64,000 nucleotides of DNA from Nostocoides sp. (GTDB taxonomy: Bacteria; Actinomycetota; Actinomycetes; Actinomycetales; Dermatophilaceae): the NCBI GenBank assembly GCA_016702415.1, contig JADJEA010000029.1, positions 62,001-126,000 on the forward strand, written 5' to 3'. A model generated the notes under the pieces. The model was not told the DNA's origin. It searched no databases and was given only the letters and a program-made list of their open reading frames with translations. The number at the start of each line of letters is the position of its first letter. The first letter of the stretch is position 1. Both the position numbers and the translations under genes were made by a program. Below are positions 51,773-61,227 of this stretch, one piece after another.

Positions 51773-51861
51773 CGGGCACCGCGCGCCGGGTCGCCCGCGA
51801 GGGCCCTGGCCGGTGACATCGCGGGACCCTGGCCGTCGGCGCCGAAACTATGCTGCGCCAC

Positions 51862-53298
51862 ATGCGTTTCCTCGACGGCACAGCGCCGGGCCACGATCTG
51901 ACCTATGACGACGTTTTCCTCGTCCCGAGCAGGTCGGGTGTGGCGAGCCGCTTCGACGTCGACCTGGCCAGCGGCGACGGGAGCGGCACGACGATCCCCC
52001 TCGTCGTCGCCAATATGACCGCGATTGCCGGACGCCGCATGGCCGAGACCGTCTCCCGCCGCGGCGGCCTGGTCGTCATCCCGCAGGACATCCCGCTGCC
52101 TGTCGTGGCCGATGTCGTCCAGTGGGTGAAGTCGCGGCACCTCATCTACGACACCCCGATCATGCTCCGTGGCAACCAGACGGTCGGCGAGGCCCTCGTG
52201 CTGGTCACGAAGCGGGCGCACGGGGCGGCCGTCGTCGTCGAGGACGATCGACCGCTCGGCCTGGTGACCGAGGCGGACCTCACCGGTGTCGACCGGTTCG
52301 CCCAGGTGAGCGGAGTCATGTCCACCTCCTTGTCGACGCTGCCCGACGGGGTCACCCCTGCCGAGGCGTTCGAGGCCCTGACCGAGGCGCGTCACCGGCT
52401 GGCTCCCGTCGTCCGCGCGGACGGGACACTCGTCGGCCTCCTCACGCGGACCGGCGCACTGCGGGCGACGATCTACCGGCCCAATGTGGACGCGGCCGGC
52501 CGGCTGCGCATCGCGGCCGCCGTCGGGATCAACGGCGACGTCCCCGCCAAGGCCCGGGGCCTGGCCGAGGCCGGCGTCGATCTCCTGGTCATGGACACCG
52601 CGCACGGCCACCAGGACAAGATGCTCGAGGCTCTTGCCGCCGTCCGGGCGCTCGACCTCGGGGTGCCGATCGCCGCCGGCAATGTCGTCACCGCGTCCGG
52701 GACCCGGGATCTCGTCGCCGCGGGCGCCGACATCGTCAAGGTCGGGGTGGGGCCGGGTGCGATGTGTACCACCCGGATGATGACCGCCGTCGGCCGGCCG
52801 CAGTTCTCCGCCGTCCTCGAATGCGCCTCCGCCGCAAGAGAACTCGGCAAACACGTGTGGGCGGACGGCGGCGTGCGGCATCCCCGCGATGTCGCGCTCG
52901 CCCTGGCCGCGGGGGCGGCCAACGTCATGATCGGCTCGTGGTTCGCCGGCACCCTCGAATCCCCCGGCGACCTCTTCACCGACCCCTCCGGCCGCGCCTA
53001 CAAGGAATCCTTCGGGATGGCGTCCAGCCGCGCGGTCGCGCATCGCACCGCCAGCGACACCAGCTTCGAACGCGCCCGCAAGGCGATCTACGAGGAGGGC
53101 ATCAGTCACGCGCGTATGTTCATCGACCCCGCCCGACCCAGCGTCGAGGACCTCATCGACACGATCACCGCAGGCGTGCGCTCGAGTTTCACGTATGCCG
53201 GGGCCGCGACCGTGCCCGAGTTCGCCGCCCGCGCCGTCGCCGGGGTCCAGTCCATGGCCGGGTTCGCGGAGGGGCGCCCGCTGCATACGTCCTGGTGA
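51862..53298 (+). CDS. guaB1: GuaB1-family IMP dehydrogenase-related protein (probable GMP reductase)
   Basis: 478 residues. TIM barrel with two inserted CBS domains (about 95-200, TPIMLRGNQTVGEALVL; GVMSTSLSTLPDGVTP). The active-site loop is GPGAMCTTRMM with C302, while the family dehydrogenase motif differs. Actinobacterial GuaB1 proteins reduce GMP to IMP under CBS control (established in mycobacteria), so purine interconversion is the likely role. ATG 51862 is preferred over the ATG four codons upstream for the family start MRFLDG. No adjacent purine genes. Confidence 0.9.
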   Translation: MRFLDGTAPGHDLTYDDVFLVPSRSGVASRFDVDLASGDGSGTTIPLVVANMTAIAGRRMAETVSRRGGLVVIPQDIPLPVVADVVQWVKSRHLIYDTPIMLRGNQTVGEALVLVTKRAHGAAVVVEDDRPLGLVTEADLTGVDRFAQVSGVMSTSLSTLPDGVTPAEAFEALTEARHRLAPVVRADGTLVGLLTRTGALRATIYRPNVDAAGRLRIAAAVGINGDVPAKARGLAEAGVDLLVMDTAHGHQDKMLEALAAVRALDLGVPIAAGNVVTASGTRDLVAAGADIVKVGVGPGAMCTTRMMTAVGRPQFSAVLECASAARELGKHVWADGGVRHPRDVALALAAGAANVMIGSWFAGTLESPGDLFTDPSGRAYKESFGMASSRAVAHRTASDTSFERARKAIYEEGISHARMFIDPARPSVEDLIDTITAGVRSSFTYAGAATVPEFAARAVAGVQSMAGFAEGRPLHTSW

Positions 53299-53350
53299 CC
53301 GGGGTCGGGGGACCCCGCCCCGCGCGCCCGAGGTGGCTAGCGTAGAAACC

Positions 53351-54559
53351 ATGACGTATGACGTGGCCGCCCTCCGCGCGGACTTCCCTGCCCTGGAGGA
53401 GGGGGCCGCGCACTTCGACGCCCCCGGGGGGACCCAGACGCCGAGGGCGGTCGCGGACGCGATCGCCCGCACGCTGACCGCGGCGATCGCCAATCGAGGC
53501 GTCGTCACCCGCGCCGAGCGGCGCGCGGAAGAGGCTGTCTCCCACTGCCGTTCGGCGCTTGCCGATCTCCTGCGCGCCGACCCGCGCGGGGTTGTGTTCG
53601 GGCGGAGCATGACCGCCCTGACCTACGACTTCGCCCGCGCGCTCGCCCGGACGTGGCGACCCGGTGACGAGGTCGTTGTCACCCGCCTCGACCACGACGC
53701 CAATGTCCGGCCGTGGGTTCAGGCGGCCGAGGCGGTGGGCGCGTTGCCACGCTTCGCCGACTTCGACCCCACCACCGGCGAACTCGTGCCCGACGACATC
53801 GCCGCCCACCTCTCGCCACGGACCCGCCTCGTCGCCGTCACCGCGGCGTCGAACCTGATCGGGACGATGCCGGACATCCCCGCCATCACCCGCCTGGTCC
53901 ACGAGCGCACGGACGCGCTTGTCTACATCGACGGCGTCCACTACACCGCCCACCATGTCGTCGATCTGCCCAGCAGCGGGGCGGACTTCTGGGCGTGCTC
54001 GCCATACAAATTCCTCGGACCGCACTGTGGCGTCGTCGCGGCCGACCCGGCGCTGCTGGAGACCCTGCACCCCGACAAGCTCCTCCCCTCCACCGATGCG
54101 GTACCCGAGCGCTTCGAATACGGCACTCTCCCCTATGAACTCATGGCCGGGACCACCGCGGCGATCGACTTCCTCGCCGAGGTGAGCGGGGTTCACGCCG
54201 GCTCAAGGCGGGACCGGCTGGTCGCGGCATACGCCGAAATCGACCGGCACGAGCGGCGCCTCGCGGAGCGGCTCGAACCCACCCTGCGCGCCCTGCCCGG
54301 AGTCGTCGTCTACTCCAATGCGGCGCGACGAACCACGACGACATTGTTCTCCGTGTCCGGTTGGGACAGCCAGACGATCCGCGCCGAGCTCGCCGCCCGC
54401 TGGATCAATGCGCCGGCGGGCAACTTCTATGCCGTCGAGTGCTCCCGCCACCTCGGCCTCGGGGACGCGGGTGCCGTCCGGGTCGGATTGGCGCCCTACA
54501 CGAACGAGGACGACGTCGACCGGCTCCTCGACGCGCTGCGCGATCTCCTCATGCAGTGA
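53351..54559 (+). CDS. Cysteine desulfurase-like PLP enzyme (class V)
   Basis: 402 residues. PLP-lysine K220 in ACSPYKFLGPHCG; SMTALTYDFARALA and VDLPSSGADFWA fit the class V fold. No desulfurase active-site Cys loop of the SufS/IscS kind is clear, so a lyase or epimerase role is as likely. ATG 53351 follows TAGAAACC, 52 bases after guaB1; an extended in-frame start overlaps guaB1 and is rejected. The function is not settled by sequence. Confidence 0.85.
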   Translation: MTYDVAALRADFPALEEGAAHFDAPGGTQTPRAVADAIARTLTAAIANRGVVTRAERRAEEAVSHCRSALADLLRADPRGVVFGRSMTALTYDFARALARTWRPGDEVVVTRLDHDANVRPWVQAAEAVGALPRFADFDPTTGELVPDDIAAHLSPRTRLVAVTAASNLIGTMPDIPAITRLVHERTDALVYIDGVHYTAHHVVDLPSSGADFWACSPYKFLGPHCGVVAADPALLETLHPDKLLPSTDAVPERFEYGTLPYELMAGTTAAIDFLAEVSGVHAGSRRDRLVAAYAEIDRHERRLAERLEPTLRALPGVVVYSNAARRTTTTLFSVSGWDSQTIRAELAARWINAPAGNFYAVECSRHLGLGDAGAVRVGLAPYTNEDDVDRLLDALRDLLMQ

Positions 54560-54577
54560 GCGCCGTAGTCTGATCCG

Positions 54578-55408
54578 GTGCCCCTCTCCCGCAGCCCGAT
54601 TCTGCTCACCGGATGCTCGACCGGCATCGGTCGCGCGACCGCCGACCTGCTCGTCAAGGCGGGGTACACCGTCTATGCCACGGCGCGCCGGGTCGACACA
54701 CTCGACGAGCTCGCCGACGCCGGAGCCCGGGTCCTGGCTCTCGACGTGACCGATGAGGAGTCGATGGTCGCCGCCGTCCGGGCCGTCGAGGCCGATCACG
54801 GGCGCGTCGGGACCCTCGTCAACAATGCCGGGTATGGCGAGTACGGCCCGGTCGAGGAGGCCGATCTCGCCAGCGTCCGGCGGATGTTCGAGACCAATGT
54901 CTTCGGTCTCGCCCGGATGACCCAGCTCGTCCTGCCGGGCATGCGCGCGGCGGGCGGTGGACTCGTCGTCAACATCGGATCGATGGGGGGCCGCCTCGCC
55001 TTCCCCGTGGGGGGCTACTACCACGCGACCAAATTCGCCGTCGAGGGACTGACCGATTCCCTGCGCAACGAGGTCCGCGCGTTCGGCGTCGACGTCGTCC
55101 TCGTCGAACCCGGTGCGATCCGCACGAACTTCGAGGAGACAATCAATTCGTCTGCGGCAGTGGGCAATCCCGATTCGCCGTATGCCGACCTGGTCGCCCG
55201 CGTGCGCCGGGTCAACTCCGGCGCCTACGACAGTCGGCTCCTGTCGGTCGGCCCCGACGCGGTCGCCCGGACGATCCTCAAGGTGGTCGAGGCCACGCGT
55301 CCGAAGTCGCGCTATCTCGTCACGACCTCCGCCCGGGCCATGGTCCACGCGCGCCGCCTCGGCGGAGATCGCCTGTGGGACAGCATCGTCCGGTCCCAGT
55401 TCGGCTGA
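54578..55408 (+). CDS. Short-chain dehydrogenase/reductase
   Basis: 276 residues. Classical SDR: LLTGCSTGIGRATADLL NAD(P) site (TGxxxGIG), NNAG in VNNAGYGEYG, catalytic S near VNIGSMGG and YxxxK at Y148-K152 in YYHATKFAVEG. The tail with an ARAMVHARRLGGDRLWDSIV segment suits the oxidoreductases acting on long or polar alcohols. GTG start, 18 bases after the PLP gene. Probably co-transcribed with the PHP gene three bases downstream. Substrate unknown. Confidence 0.88.
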   Translation: MPLSRSPILLTGCSTGIGRATADLLVKAGYTVYATARRVDTLDELADAGARVLALDVTDEESMVAAVRAVEADHGRVGTLVNNAGYGEYGPVEEADLASVRRMFETNVFGLARMTQLVLPGMRAAGGGLVVNIGSMGGRLAFPVGGYYHATKFAVEGLTDSLRNEVRAFGVDVVLVEPGAIRTNFEETINSSAAVGNPDSPYADLVARVRRVNSGAYDSRLLSVGPDAVARTILKVVEATRPKSRYLVTTSARAMVHARRLGGDRLWDSIVRSQFG

Positions 55409-55411
55409 TCC

Positions 55412-56464
55412 GTGGTCGCCTTGCTGCCGCCGGTCACGGCGCCGATCGACCCGGTCACCGCATTGCGGCGGATTGCGTTTCTCCTCGAACGCACCCGCGC
55501 TGGGAGCTACCGCGTGGAGGCCTTCCGCAAGGCGGCGACGACGATCGCGAGTCTGCCGGACGGGGAGGTGACGGCGCGGCATACCGCCGGGACGTTCACG
55601 GACCTCCCCGGGATCGGGGCCTCGACCGCCGCGGTCGTGTCCGATTCCCTCGAGGGCATGGTGCCGACCTATCTCGCGACCCTCCTGCGCACCGCCGGCG
55701 AGCCGCTCGTCGACGGCGGTGAGGACCTGTATGCCGCGCTCACCGGCGACTGTCACAGCCACTCGACCTGGTCCGACGGCGGCAGCCCGATCGAGGAAAT
55801 GGTGCTGAGCGCGGTCGAGACCGGCCACGAGTGGCTCGTGCTGACCGACCATTCGCCGCAGCTGCGGGTCGCCAATGGTCTCAGCGCCGAGCGCCTGACC
55901 CGGCAGATCGCCCTCGTCGACGCGATCACCGCCTCGCTCGGCGGTGCCTTCACCCTCTTCAAGGGGATCGAGGTCGACATCCTCGACGACGGCGCGCTGG
56001 ACCAGACGCCGGCGATGCTCGACAAGCTCGACCTCGTCGTGGCCAGCGCCCACTCCAAGCTGAGGATGCCCGCCGCGCCGATGACCCGGCGCCTGGTGAC
56101 GGCGGCGAGCAATCCGCGGGTCAATGTCCTCGGGCATTGCACCGGCCGGCTGGTCACCGGGACTCGCGGGACGCGACCACAGAGTGAGTTCGACGCGCGG
56201 GCCGTCTTCGAGGCGTGCGCGGAGCACGGAACAGCGGTGGAGATCAACTCCCGGCCCGAACGCTGCGACCCCCCGGATGAGTTGATCGAGCTCGCCCGCG
56301 ACCTCGGCTGCCTTTTCGCCATCGACTCCGACGCGCACGCGCCGGGGCAGCTCGACATGAAGGCATATGGCACCGAGCGGGCGGACCGACTCGGCATACC
56401 GCCGGAACGGATCGTCACGACCTGGGACGCCGACCGGCTGCGCGCCTGGGCGGGCGCCCGGTAG
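55412..56464 (+). CDS. PHP-domain protein with N-terminal helix-hairpin-helix part
   Basis: 350 residues. Residues 15-95 resemble the N-terminal domain of DNA polymerase X (SYRVEAFRKAATTIASLPDG, then TFTDLPGIGASTAAVVSDSL as a helix-hairpin-helix). From about 110 a PHP phosphoesterase follows with metal motifs DCHSHSTWSDG, LTDHSP, GIEVDIL, NVLGHC and SDAHAPGQL. It is a PolX without the palm domain; similar proteins exist in actinobacteria. Likely a nuclease or phosphatase. GTG 55412. Confidence 0.82.
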   Translation: MVALLPPVTAPIDPVTALRRIAFLLERTRAGSYRVEAFRKAATTIASLPDGEVTARHTAGTFTDLPGIGASTAAVVSDSLEGMVPTYLATLLRTAGEPLVDGGEDLYAALTGDCHSHSTWSDGGSPIEEMVLSAVETGHEWLVLTDHSPQLRVANGLSAERLTRQIALVDAITASLGGAFTLFKGIEVDILDDGALDQTPAMLDKLDLVVASAHSKLRMPAAPMTRRLVTAASNPRVNVLGHCTGRLVTGTRGTRPQSEFDARAVFEACAEHGTAVEINSRPERCDPPDELIELARDLGCLFAIDSDAHAPGQLDMKAYGTERADRLGIPPERIVTTWDADRLRAWAGAR

Positions 56465-56635
56465 ACACGCCACTCCCTTCCGCTGCCCGCATCCCTGTGA
56501 TGGCCCGAGCCGTGCCCAGCGGCAGCTCAGCAGCGGCGTTTTGGAGTTCCCCGGCCGTGACCCGTATGATTCCGAAGTCCTCGACGGATCACCGAGCCCG
56601 AGCTCGCTAGCCGGCCGGGGTCCCGAGTGGATCGG

Positions 56636-56708
56636 GTCCCCATCGTCTAGCGGCCCAGGACTCCGCCCTTTCACGGCGGCAGCACGGGTTCGAATCCCGT
56701 TGGGGATA
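56636..56708 (+). tRNA. tRNA-Glu (anticodon TTC)
   Basis: Acceptor GTCCCCA pairs with TGGGGAT (one G-U); anticodon stem CCGCC/GGCGG encloses CTTTCAC with anticodon TTC; T-arm CGGGTTCGAATCCCG. No encoded CCA. Followed after 24 bases by tRNA-Asp, probably one transcript. Confidence 0.96.
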
Positions 56709-56732
56709 CGCAATACCGGTCTTGCACCGCAA

Positions 56733-56806
56733 GGCCCCGTAGCGCAGTTGGTTAGCGCGCCGCCCTGTCACGGCGGAGGTCGCGGGTTCGAGTCCCGTCG
56801 GGGTCG
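56733..56806 (+). tRNA. tRNA-Asp (anticodon GTC)
   Basis: Acceptor GGCCCCG pairs with CGGGGTC; anticodon stem CCGCC/GGCGG encloses CTGTCAC with anticodon GTC; T-arm GCGGGTTCGAGTCCCGT. No encoded CCA. A hairpin follows 15 bases later. Confidence 0.96.
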
Positions 56807-56821
56807 CCGATCAGGCCACAT

Positions 56822-56846
56822 GGGCGTCTCCATCACGGAGGCGCCC
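56822..56846 (+). terminator. Terminator-like hairpin after tRNA-Asp
   Basis: GGGCGTCTCC pairs with GGAGGCGCCC (10 pairs, one G-U) around ATCAC, then a modest T-rich stretch ATTGCGTTT. It likely ends the tRNA-Glu/Asp transcript ahead of the SulP gene. Confidence 0.7.
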
Positions 56847-56927
56847 ATTGCGTTTGGGCCACGTCCGCGGCCAAGAACTCGACGTCACCCCGTCTGGTTG
56901 GTTGAATGCCGGTTGATGAAACTCCCG

Positions 56928-56949
56928 GTGAACAACAGGTGAACAACAG
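56928..56949 (+). repeat. Tandem 11-base repeat in the SulP leader
   Basis: GTGAACAACAG is repeated exactly, head to tail, ending ten bases before the SulP start codon. It overlaps the ribosome-binding region; copy-number change would alter spacing and so expression. Candidate only. Confidence 0.55.
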
Positions 56950-56958
56950 GCGGAACAC

Positions 56959-59145
56959 ATGAGTGACCTCCCCAGCCGACCAGGCGACGCGCAGGCGTCC
57001 GGTCCCGTCCCGGCGCTGCCCCCCGTCGTCACGGTCGAGGCCCCCACCCCGCCCGCCGGGGAACTCACCCGCCACGAGGCGATCGACTACGACCTCGACC
57101 CGCAGCGCAGCCATTGGGTCGTCCAGGCGTTCAAGGCGGCCACCCCCGGCCTCCACTTCCTCACCCACCAGTACCGTCGGTCGTGGTGGCGCACCGATGT
57201 GATCGCGGGGTTGGCGGTCGCGGCATACCTCATCCCGCAGGTCATGGCCTACACCGCCATCGTCAACGTCCCGCCGGAATACGGTCTGTACACCGCCCTC
57301 GTCGCTCTCCTGGTGTATGCCGCGATGGGCAGTTCGCGGGTCCTGTCCGTCGGTCCCGAGTCCACGATCGCCCTGTTGACCGGTATGGCGATCTCGCCGA
57401 TGGCCAAGGGCGACCCGTCCCGGGTTCTCGCCCTCAGCGCGGCGCTGGCGATCCTCGTCGGGGTGTGGTGCCTCATCGCGCGAGCGCTCCGCCTCGGGGT
57501 TATGGCCGACCTGCTCTCCCAACCCCTGCTCATCGGCTACCTCGCCGGCGCCGCCGTGCTCATGGTCGTGGGCCAGCTCGGCAAGATCACCGGCACCCAC
57601 GTCGGCGGCGAGAGCATCGTCGCCCAGGTGCGCGGCTTCCTCGATGTCGTCGACGAGACGAAGCTGATGACCCTGTGGGTCGCGCTGGGCACCCTGGCCT
57701 TCATCCTCGTGATCCACTGGGTGCGCCCCCTGTGGCCGGCCGCGCTCATGGCCGTCGCCGCGGCCACCGTCGTCTCTGTCGTGTTCGATCTCGCCGCCAG
57801 AGGCGTCGCGGAGGTCGGCAAGATCCCCAGTGGACTGCCGATGCCGAGCCTGCCGTCGGTCGGTTCGGGTGACTGGCAGGCCCTCATGCTCCCGGCTCTC
57901 GGCGTCGCGGTGCTGGCCTATAGCGACAACATGCTGGGGGCCCGGGCGTTCCCCGCGCCGGAGATCCCGGGCGAACGACCGAGCGAGCGCGCCGTCGACC
58001 CCCAGGTCGAACTCGTCGCCCTCGGCGGGGCGCACGTCGCGGTCGGCCTCTTCGGCGGTTTCCCGGTCTCCTCCTCCGGCTCCCGCACCGCGCTCGCCCT
58101 GGCCAGCCGCGCCCGCAGCCAGATGTACTCCCTCGTCGCCGCCCTCTGCGTCTTCGCCGTCCTCTTCATCGCCGGGCCGCTCATGGAGCACCTGCCCCAG
58201 GCCTCCCTCGGCGCCGTCGTCCTCTATGCCGCGACCAAGCTGGTCAAGGGCGGCGAGTTCCGCCGGATGTGGACCTTCCGCAAGCGCGAGGTCCTCCTGG
58301 CCCTGGTCACCCTGGTCGGCACCATCTGGCTGGGATTGCTGTATGGCGTGGGCCTCGCCATCGCGATCAGCCTCCTGGAGATGGCCCAACGCCTCGCGCG
58401 CCCGCACGACGCGGTCCTCGGGCGGGTGCCCGGGCTCGCGGGCATGCACGACACGGCCGACTTCCCCAACGCCCAGACCCTCCCCGGCCTGGTCATCTAT
58501 CGCTACGAGGCGCCGCTCTTCTTCGCCAATGTCGGCGATCTGCGTCGGCGGACCCAGCGGGTGCTGGACAAGGAGTTCCACGGCTACCCCGACGCCCCAC
58601 CACGGTGGTTCCTCCTCAACGTGGAGGCCAACACCGAGGTCGACGTCACCGCGTGCGACGGCCTCAAGGACCTGTATGCCGATTTCAAGGCCCAAGGCGT
58701 CAAGCTCGGCCTGGTCCGGCTGAAGCAGGACCTCTATCAGCCGCTGCGCCGGGCCGGCGTCGTCGACCTCATCGGGGAGGACATGCTCTTCCCCACGCTC
58801 CCGGTCGCGGAGGAGGCCTATCTCGCGTGGGCCGCTGCCCATCCCTACGTCCCCACGGTCGTGGACGACCACGCCGCCGTCGAGGAGGCCGCGCTCGCGG
58901 CCGCGCACTCGGCGCCCGGCTTCGCCGCCTCCGCGTTCTCCACGCACACCGTCGAGGCAGAGGAGATCGGCGACCCGCTGGCTGCGTCGGAGGCCAATGC
59001 GGACCCGGCCGCCCCTGCCCAGACTCCCCCGGCGACCGTCTCGAAGACCCCGCCACGAGGCGTCTCCGACCTCACCCCGGACCACGACCACGGGGAGCGC
59101 GGCGACGTGCTCGGCACCCGGGAGGGCGTGCGGCATACGGTATAG
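56959..59145 (+). CDS. SulP-family anion transporter with STAS domain
   Basis: 728 residues. A cytosolic N-terminus (1-75), about ten to twelve membrane helices from DVIAGLAVAAYLIPQVMAY to LLYGVGLAIAISLLE, then a STAS domain (about 515-630: LPGLVIYRYEAPLFFANVGD, RWFLLNVEANTEVDVTA). A long Ala/Glu-rich C-terminal tail of about 100 residues follows. SulP proteins carry sulfate, bicarbonate or dicarboxylates; there are no sulfur genes next door, so the substrate is unknown. ATG 56959 follows GGCGG; no other start fits. Confidence 0.9.
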   Translation: MSDLPSRPGDAQASGPVPALPPVVTVEAPTPPAGELTRHEAIDYDLDPQRSHWVVQAFKAATPGLHFLTHQYRRSWWRTDVIAGLAVAAYLIPQVMAYTAIVNVPPEYGLYTALVALLVYAAMGSSRVLSVGPESTIALLTGMAISPMAKGDPSRVLALSAALAILVGVWCLIARALRLGVMADLLSQPLLIGYLAGAAVLMVVGQLGKITGTHVGGESIVAQVRGFLDVVDETKLMTLWVALGTLAFILVIHWVRPLWPAALMAVAAATVVSVVFDLAARGVAEVGKIPSGLPMPSLPSVGSGDWQALMLPALGVAVLAYSDNMLGARAFPAPEIPGERPSERAVDPQVELVALGGAHVAVGLFGGFPVSSSGSRTALALASRARSQMYSLVAALCVFAVLFIAGPLMEHLPQASLGAVVLYAATKLVKGGEFRRMWTFRKREVLLALVTLVGTIWLGLLYGVGLAIAISLLEMAQRLARPHDAVLGRVPGLAGMHDTADFPNAQTLPGLVIYRYEAPLFFANVGDLRRRTQRVLDKEFHGYPDAPPRWFLLNVEANTEVDVTACDGLKDLYADFKAQGVKLGLVRLKQDLYQPLRRAGVVDLIGEDMLFPTLPVAEEAYLAWAAAHPYVPTVVDDHAAVEEAALAAAHSAPGFAASAFSTHTVEAEEIGDPLAASEANADPAAPAQTPPATVSKTPPRGVSDLTPDHDHGERGDVLGTREGVRHTV

Positions 59146-59207
59146 TTCACGTCGGCCGGAGCGATCCGGCTATCCGTTTGCCGGGCCCCTCCCGCCCGGC
59201 GGACACC

Positions 59208-59284
59208 GGCCAGGTAGCTCAGTTGGTACGAGCATCCGACTGAAAATCGGAAGGTCGGCGGTTCGACCCCGCCCCTGGCCACCA
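59208..59284 (+). tRNA. tRNA-Phe (anticodon GAA)
   Basis: Acceptor GGCCAGG pairs with CCTGGCC; anticodon stem TCCGA/TCGGA encloses CTGAAAA with anticodon GAA; T-arm GGCGGTTCGACCCCGCC. CCA is encoded (59282-59284). A TATAGT close to the SulP stop codon (about 59140) may be its -10. Confidence 0.95.
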
Positions 59285-59356
59285 ACACATCCGCCGATCA
59301 CCTCCCGGCGGCAAGCGGGGGTCGCCTACGCTGGGGACCGCAACCAGGGAGGGCGG

Positions 59357-61096
59357 ATGTTCGATCGGCGATCCACCTTCGGCGAGGCGCTGGCCGACCC
59401 CGAGGCGCGGGCGATTCTCGAGGACTATCTCCCCGGCGCGGCCGAGTCCCCGCTGGCGACGCAGTTCCGCGACGGCCACCTCGGGTCGTTGCTCGCGCTT
59501 GTCCCCGCGCTCGCCGATCCGGCTGAGCGGGAACGGTTTTGGACCAGGCTCGCCGTGGTGGGGCCGGACCTCGTCCGCCCCGCGGAGGCACCCGCGATAG
59601 CGGCGGACCCGGCATACGAAAGCTCGGATGTCCCCGTGGGGTCGGCCCGGGTGACCCTGCCCGAGTCCCCGACGCGGTGGAGTCCCGTGGAGCTGTCGTT
59701 TGACGGTCCTGCCCACGGCAATTTCTTCATCGACGTCGACCTCGCCGCGGTGTTCACTCGGGCGGGCGAGCGGATCCGGATGGGCGGGTTCTACGACGGC
59801 GACGGCCGGTATGCCGTGCGCTTCCTCCCCGACGCCGAGGGGGACTGGTCGTTCGTCACCGAGTCCACCGCCCGGTCCCTCGACGGGATCACCGGGACCG
59901 TCCACGTCGGTCCGCCGCGTCCGGGCGCCCACGGTCCGGTCCGCGTGGACGGGTTCCACTTCCGGCACGCGGACGGGACCCGGCACCGGCCGCTGGGCAC
60001 CACGGCATACGCCTGGACCCACCAGGACGAGGCCCTGCAGGGGCAGACCCTGGCGACCCTCGCCACCGCACCCTTCGTCAAGCTGCGCTTCTGTATCTTC
60101 CCGAAGTCCTACCAGTACAACAGCAACGAACCGGACGACTTTCCCTTCCCCGGGTCGCTCGCCGAGGGGTTCGACACCACCCGCTTCGATCCGGCGCATT
60201 TCCGGCGGCTGGAGCGCCGGATCGCGGAGCTCGATGCTCTCGGCATCCAGGCTGATCTCATCCTCTTCCACGCCTACGACCGCTGGGGGTTCGCCGACCT
60301 CGGGACCGCGGCCGACGACCGATACGTGCGCTATGTCGTGCGCCGCCTCTCGGGATTCCCGAATATCTGGTGGTCGATGGCCAACGAATACGACCTTGTC
60401 TGGTCCAAGGACGAGGCCGACTGGGAGCGTCTCGCCGGAATCGTCACCGAGGAGGACCCGGCCGGCCATCTCCGCTCGATCCACAACTGCATCCCGTTCT
60501 ATGACCATGCGCGGCCGTGGATCACGCACGTCAGCGCGCAGCGGATCGACCTCTACAAGACCGCCGAGAACGTCGACGAGTGGCGCCGCCGGTGGGGCAA
60601 ACCGGTCGTCGTCGACGAGTGCGCCTATGAGGGCGATATCGACCAGGGCTGGGGCAATATCTCCGGCCAGGAACTGACCCGGCGCTTCTGGGAGGGAGCC
60701 GTCCGCGGGGGATATGTCGGCCACGGCGAGACCTACCTGCGCGACGACGAAGTCCTGTGGTGGTCCAAAGGCGGAGTCCTGCATGGCTCCTCGCCGGCGC
60801 GAATCGCGTTCCTGGAGAAGGTTCTCGCGGACGCGCCCGGTGGCGTGCTCGACCCCGTGCACTCCGAGTTCGACCTGCCGGTCGGCGCCGCGGACGGCTA
60901 TCGATTGGCCTATTTCGGCTTCGGTCGCCCACGCTTCCGGCGTCTTGTCCTTCCCGAAGGCGAGTGGCGGATCGACGTGCTCGACACCTGGCAGATGACG
61001 ATCGACCCGGTTCCCGGCACGCACCGGGGAGAGACACGGGTGGAGTTGCCGGGGCGGGAATTCATGGCCCTACGGATGATTCGGGTCGGACCGTGA
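59357..61096 (+). CDS. DUF5060 glycoside-hydrolase-like protein
   Basis: 579 residues. Residues 5-75 are the small DPxx domain shared with the 72-residue protein at 44488. Next a DUF5060 beta-sandwich (about 95-175: SPVELSFDGPAHGNFFIDVD, GFYDGDGRYAVRFLPDAEGD), then a TIM barrel with catalytic-type acid residues (WWSMANEYDLVWSK near 345; KPVVVDECAYEGDID near 415), and a C-terminal beta domain. No signal peptide. Cleaves or binds a sugar chain; the substrate is not known. AGGGAGGGCGG precedes ATG 59357. Confidence 0.83.
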   Translation: MFDRRSTFGEALADPEARAILEDYLPGAAESPLATQFRDGHLGSLLALVPALADPAERERFWTRLAVVGPDLVRPAEAPAIAADPAYESSDVPVGSARVTLPESPTRWSPVELSFDGPAHGNFFIDVDLAAVFTRAGERIRMGGFYDGDGRYAVRFLPDAEGDWSFVTESTARSLDGITGTVHVGPPRPGAHGPVRVDGFHFRHADGTRHRPLGTTAYAWTHQDEALQGQTLATLATAPFVKLRFCIFPKSYQYNSNEPDDFPFPGSLAEGFDTTRFDPAHFRRLERRIAELDALGIQADLILFHAYDRWGFADLGTAADDRYVRYVVRRLSGFPNIWWSMANEYDLVWSKDEADWERLAGIVTEEDPAGHLRSIHNCIPFYDHARPWITHVSAQRIDLYKTAENVDEWRRRWGKPVVVDECAYEGDIDQGWGNISGQELTRRFWEGAVRGGYVGHGETYLRDDEVLWWSKGGVLHGSSPARIAFLEKVLADAPGGVLDPVHSEFDLPVGAADGYRLAYFGFGRPRFRRLVLPEGEWRIDVLDTWQMTIDPVPGTHRGETRVELPGREFMALRMIRVGP

Positions 61097-61227
61097 GTAT
61101 GGGCGGGGAGGTCGGCGGCCGGGGCGGGTGCGCTGGCAGGGCACGACCCGGGGGAACGCGGGACACCGGTGGAGTCTGGTCCGCCGAGTCCCGGTAACAC
61201 TCCGTCCCGCCGCAGCGAAGTAGAGGC

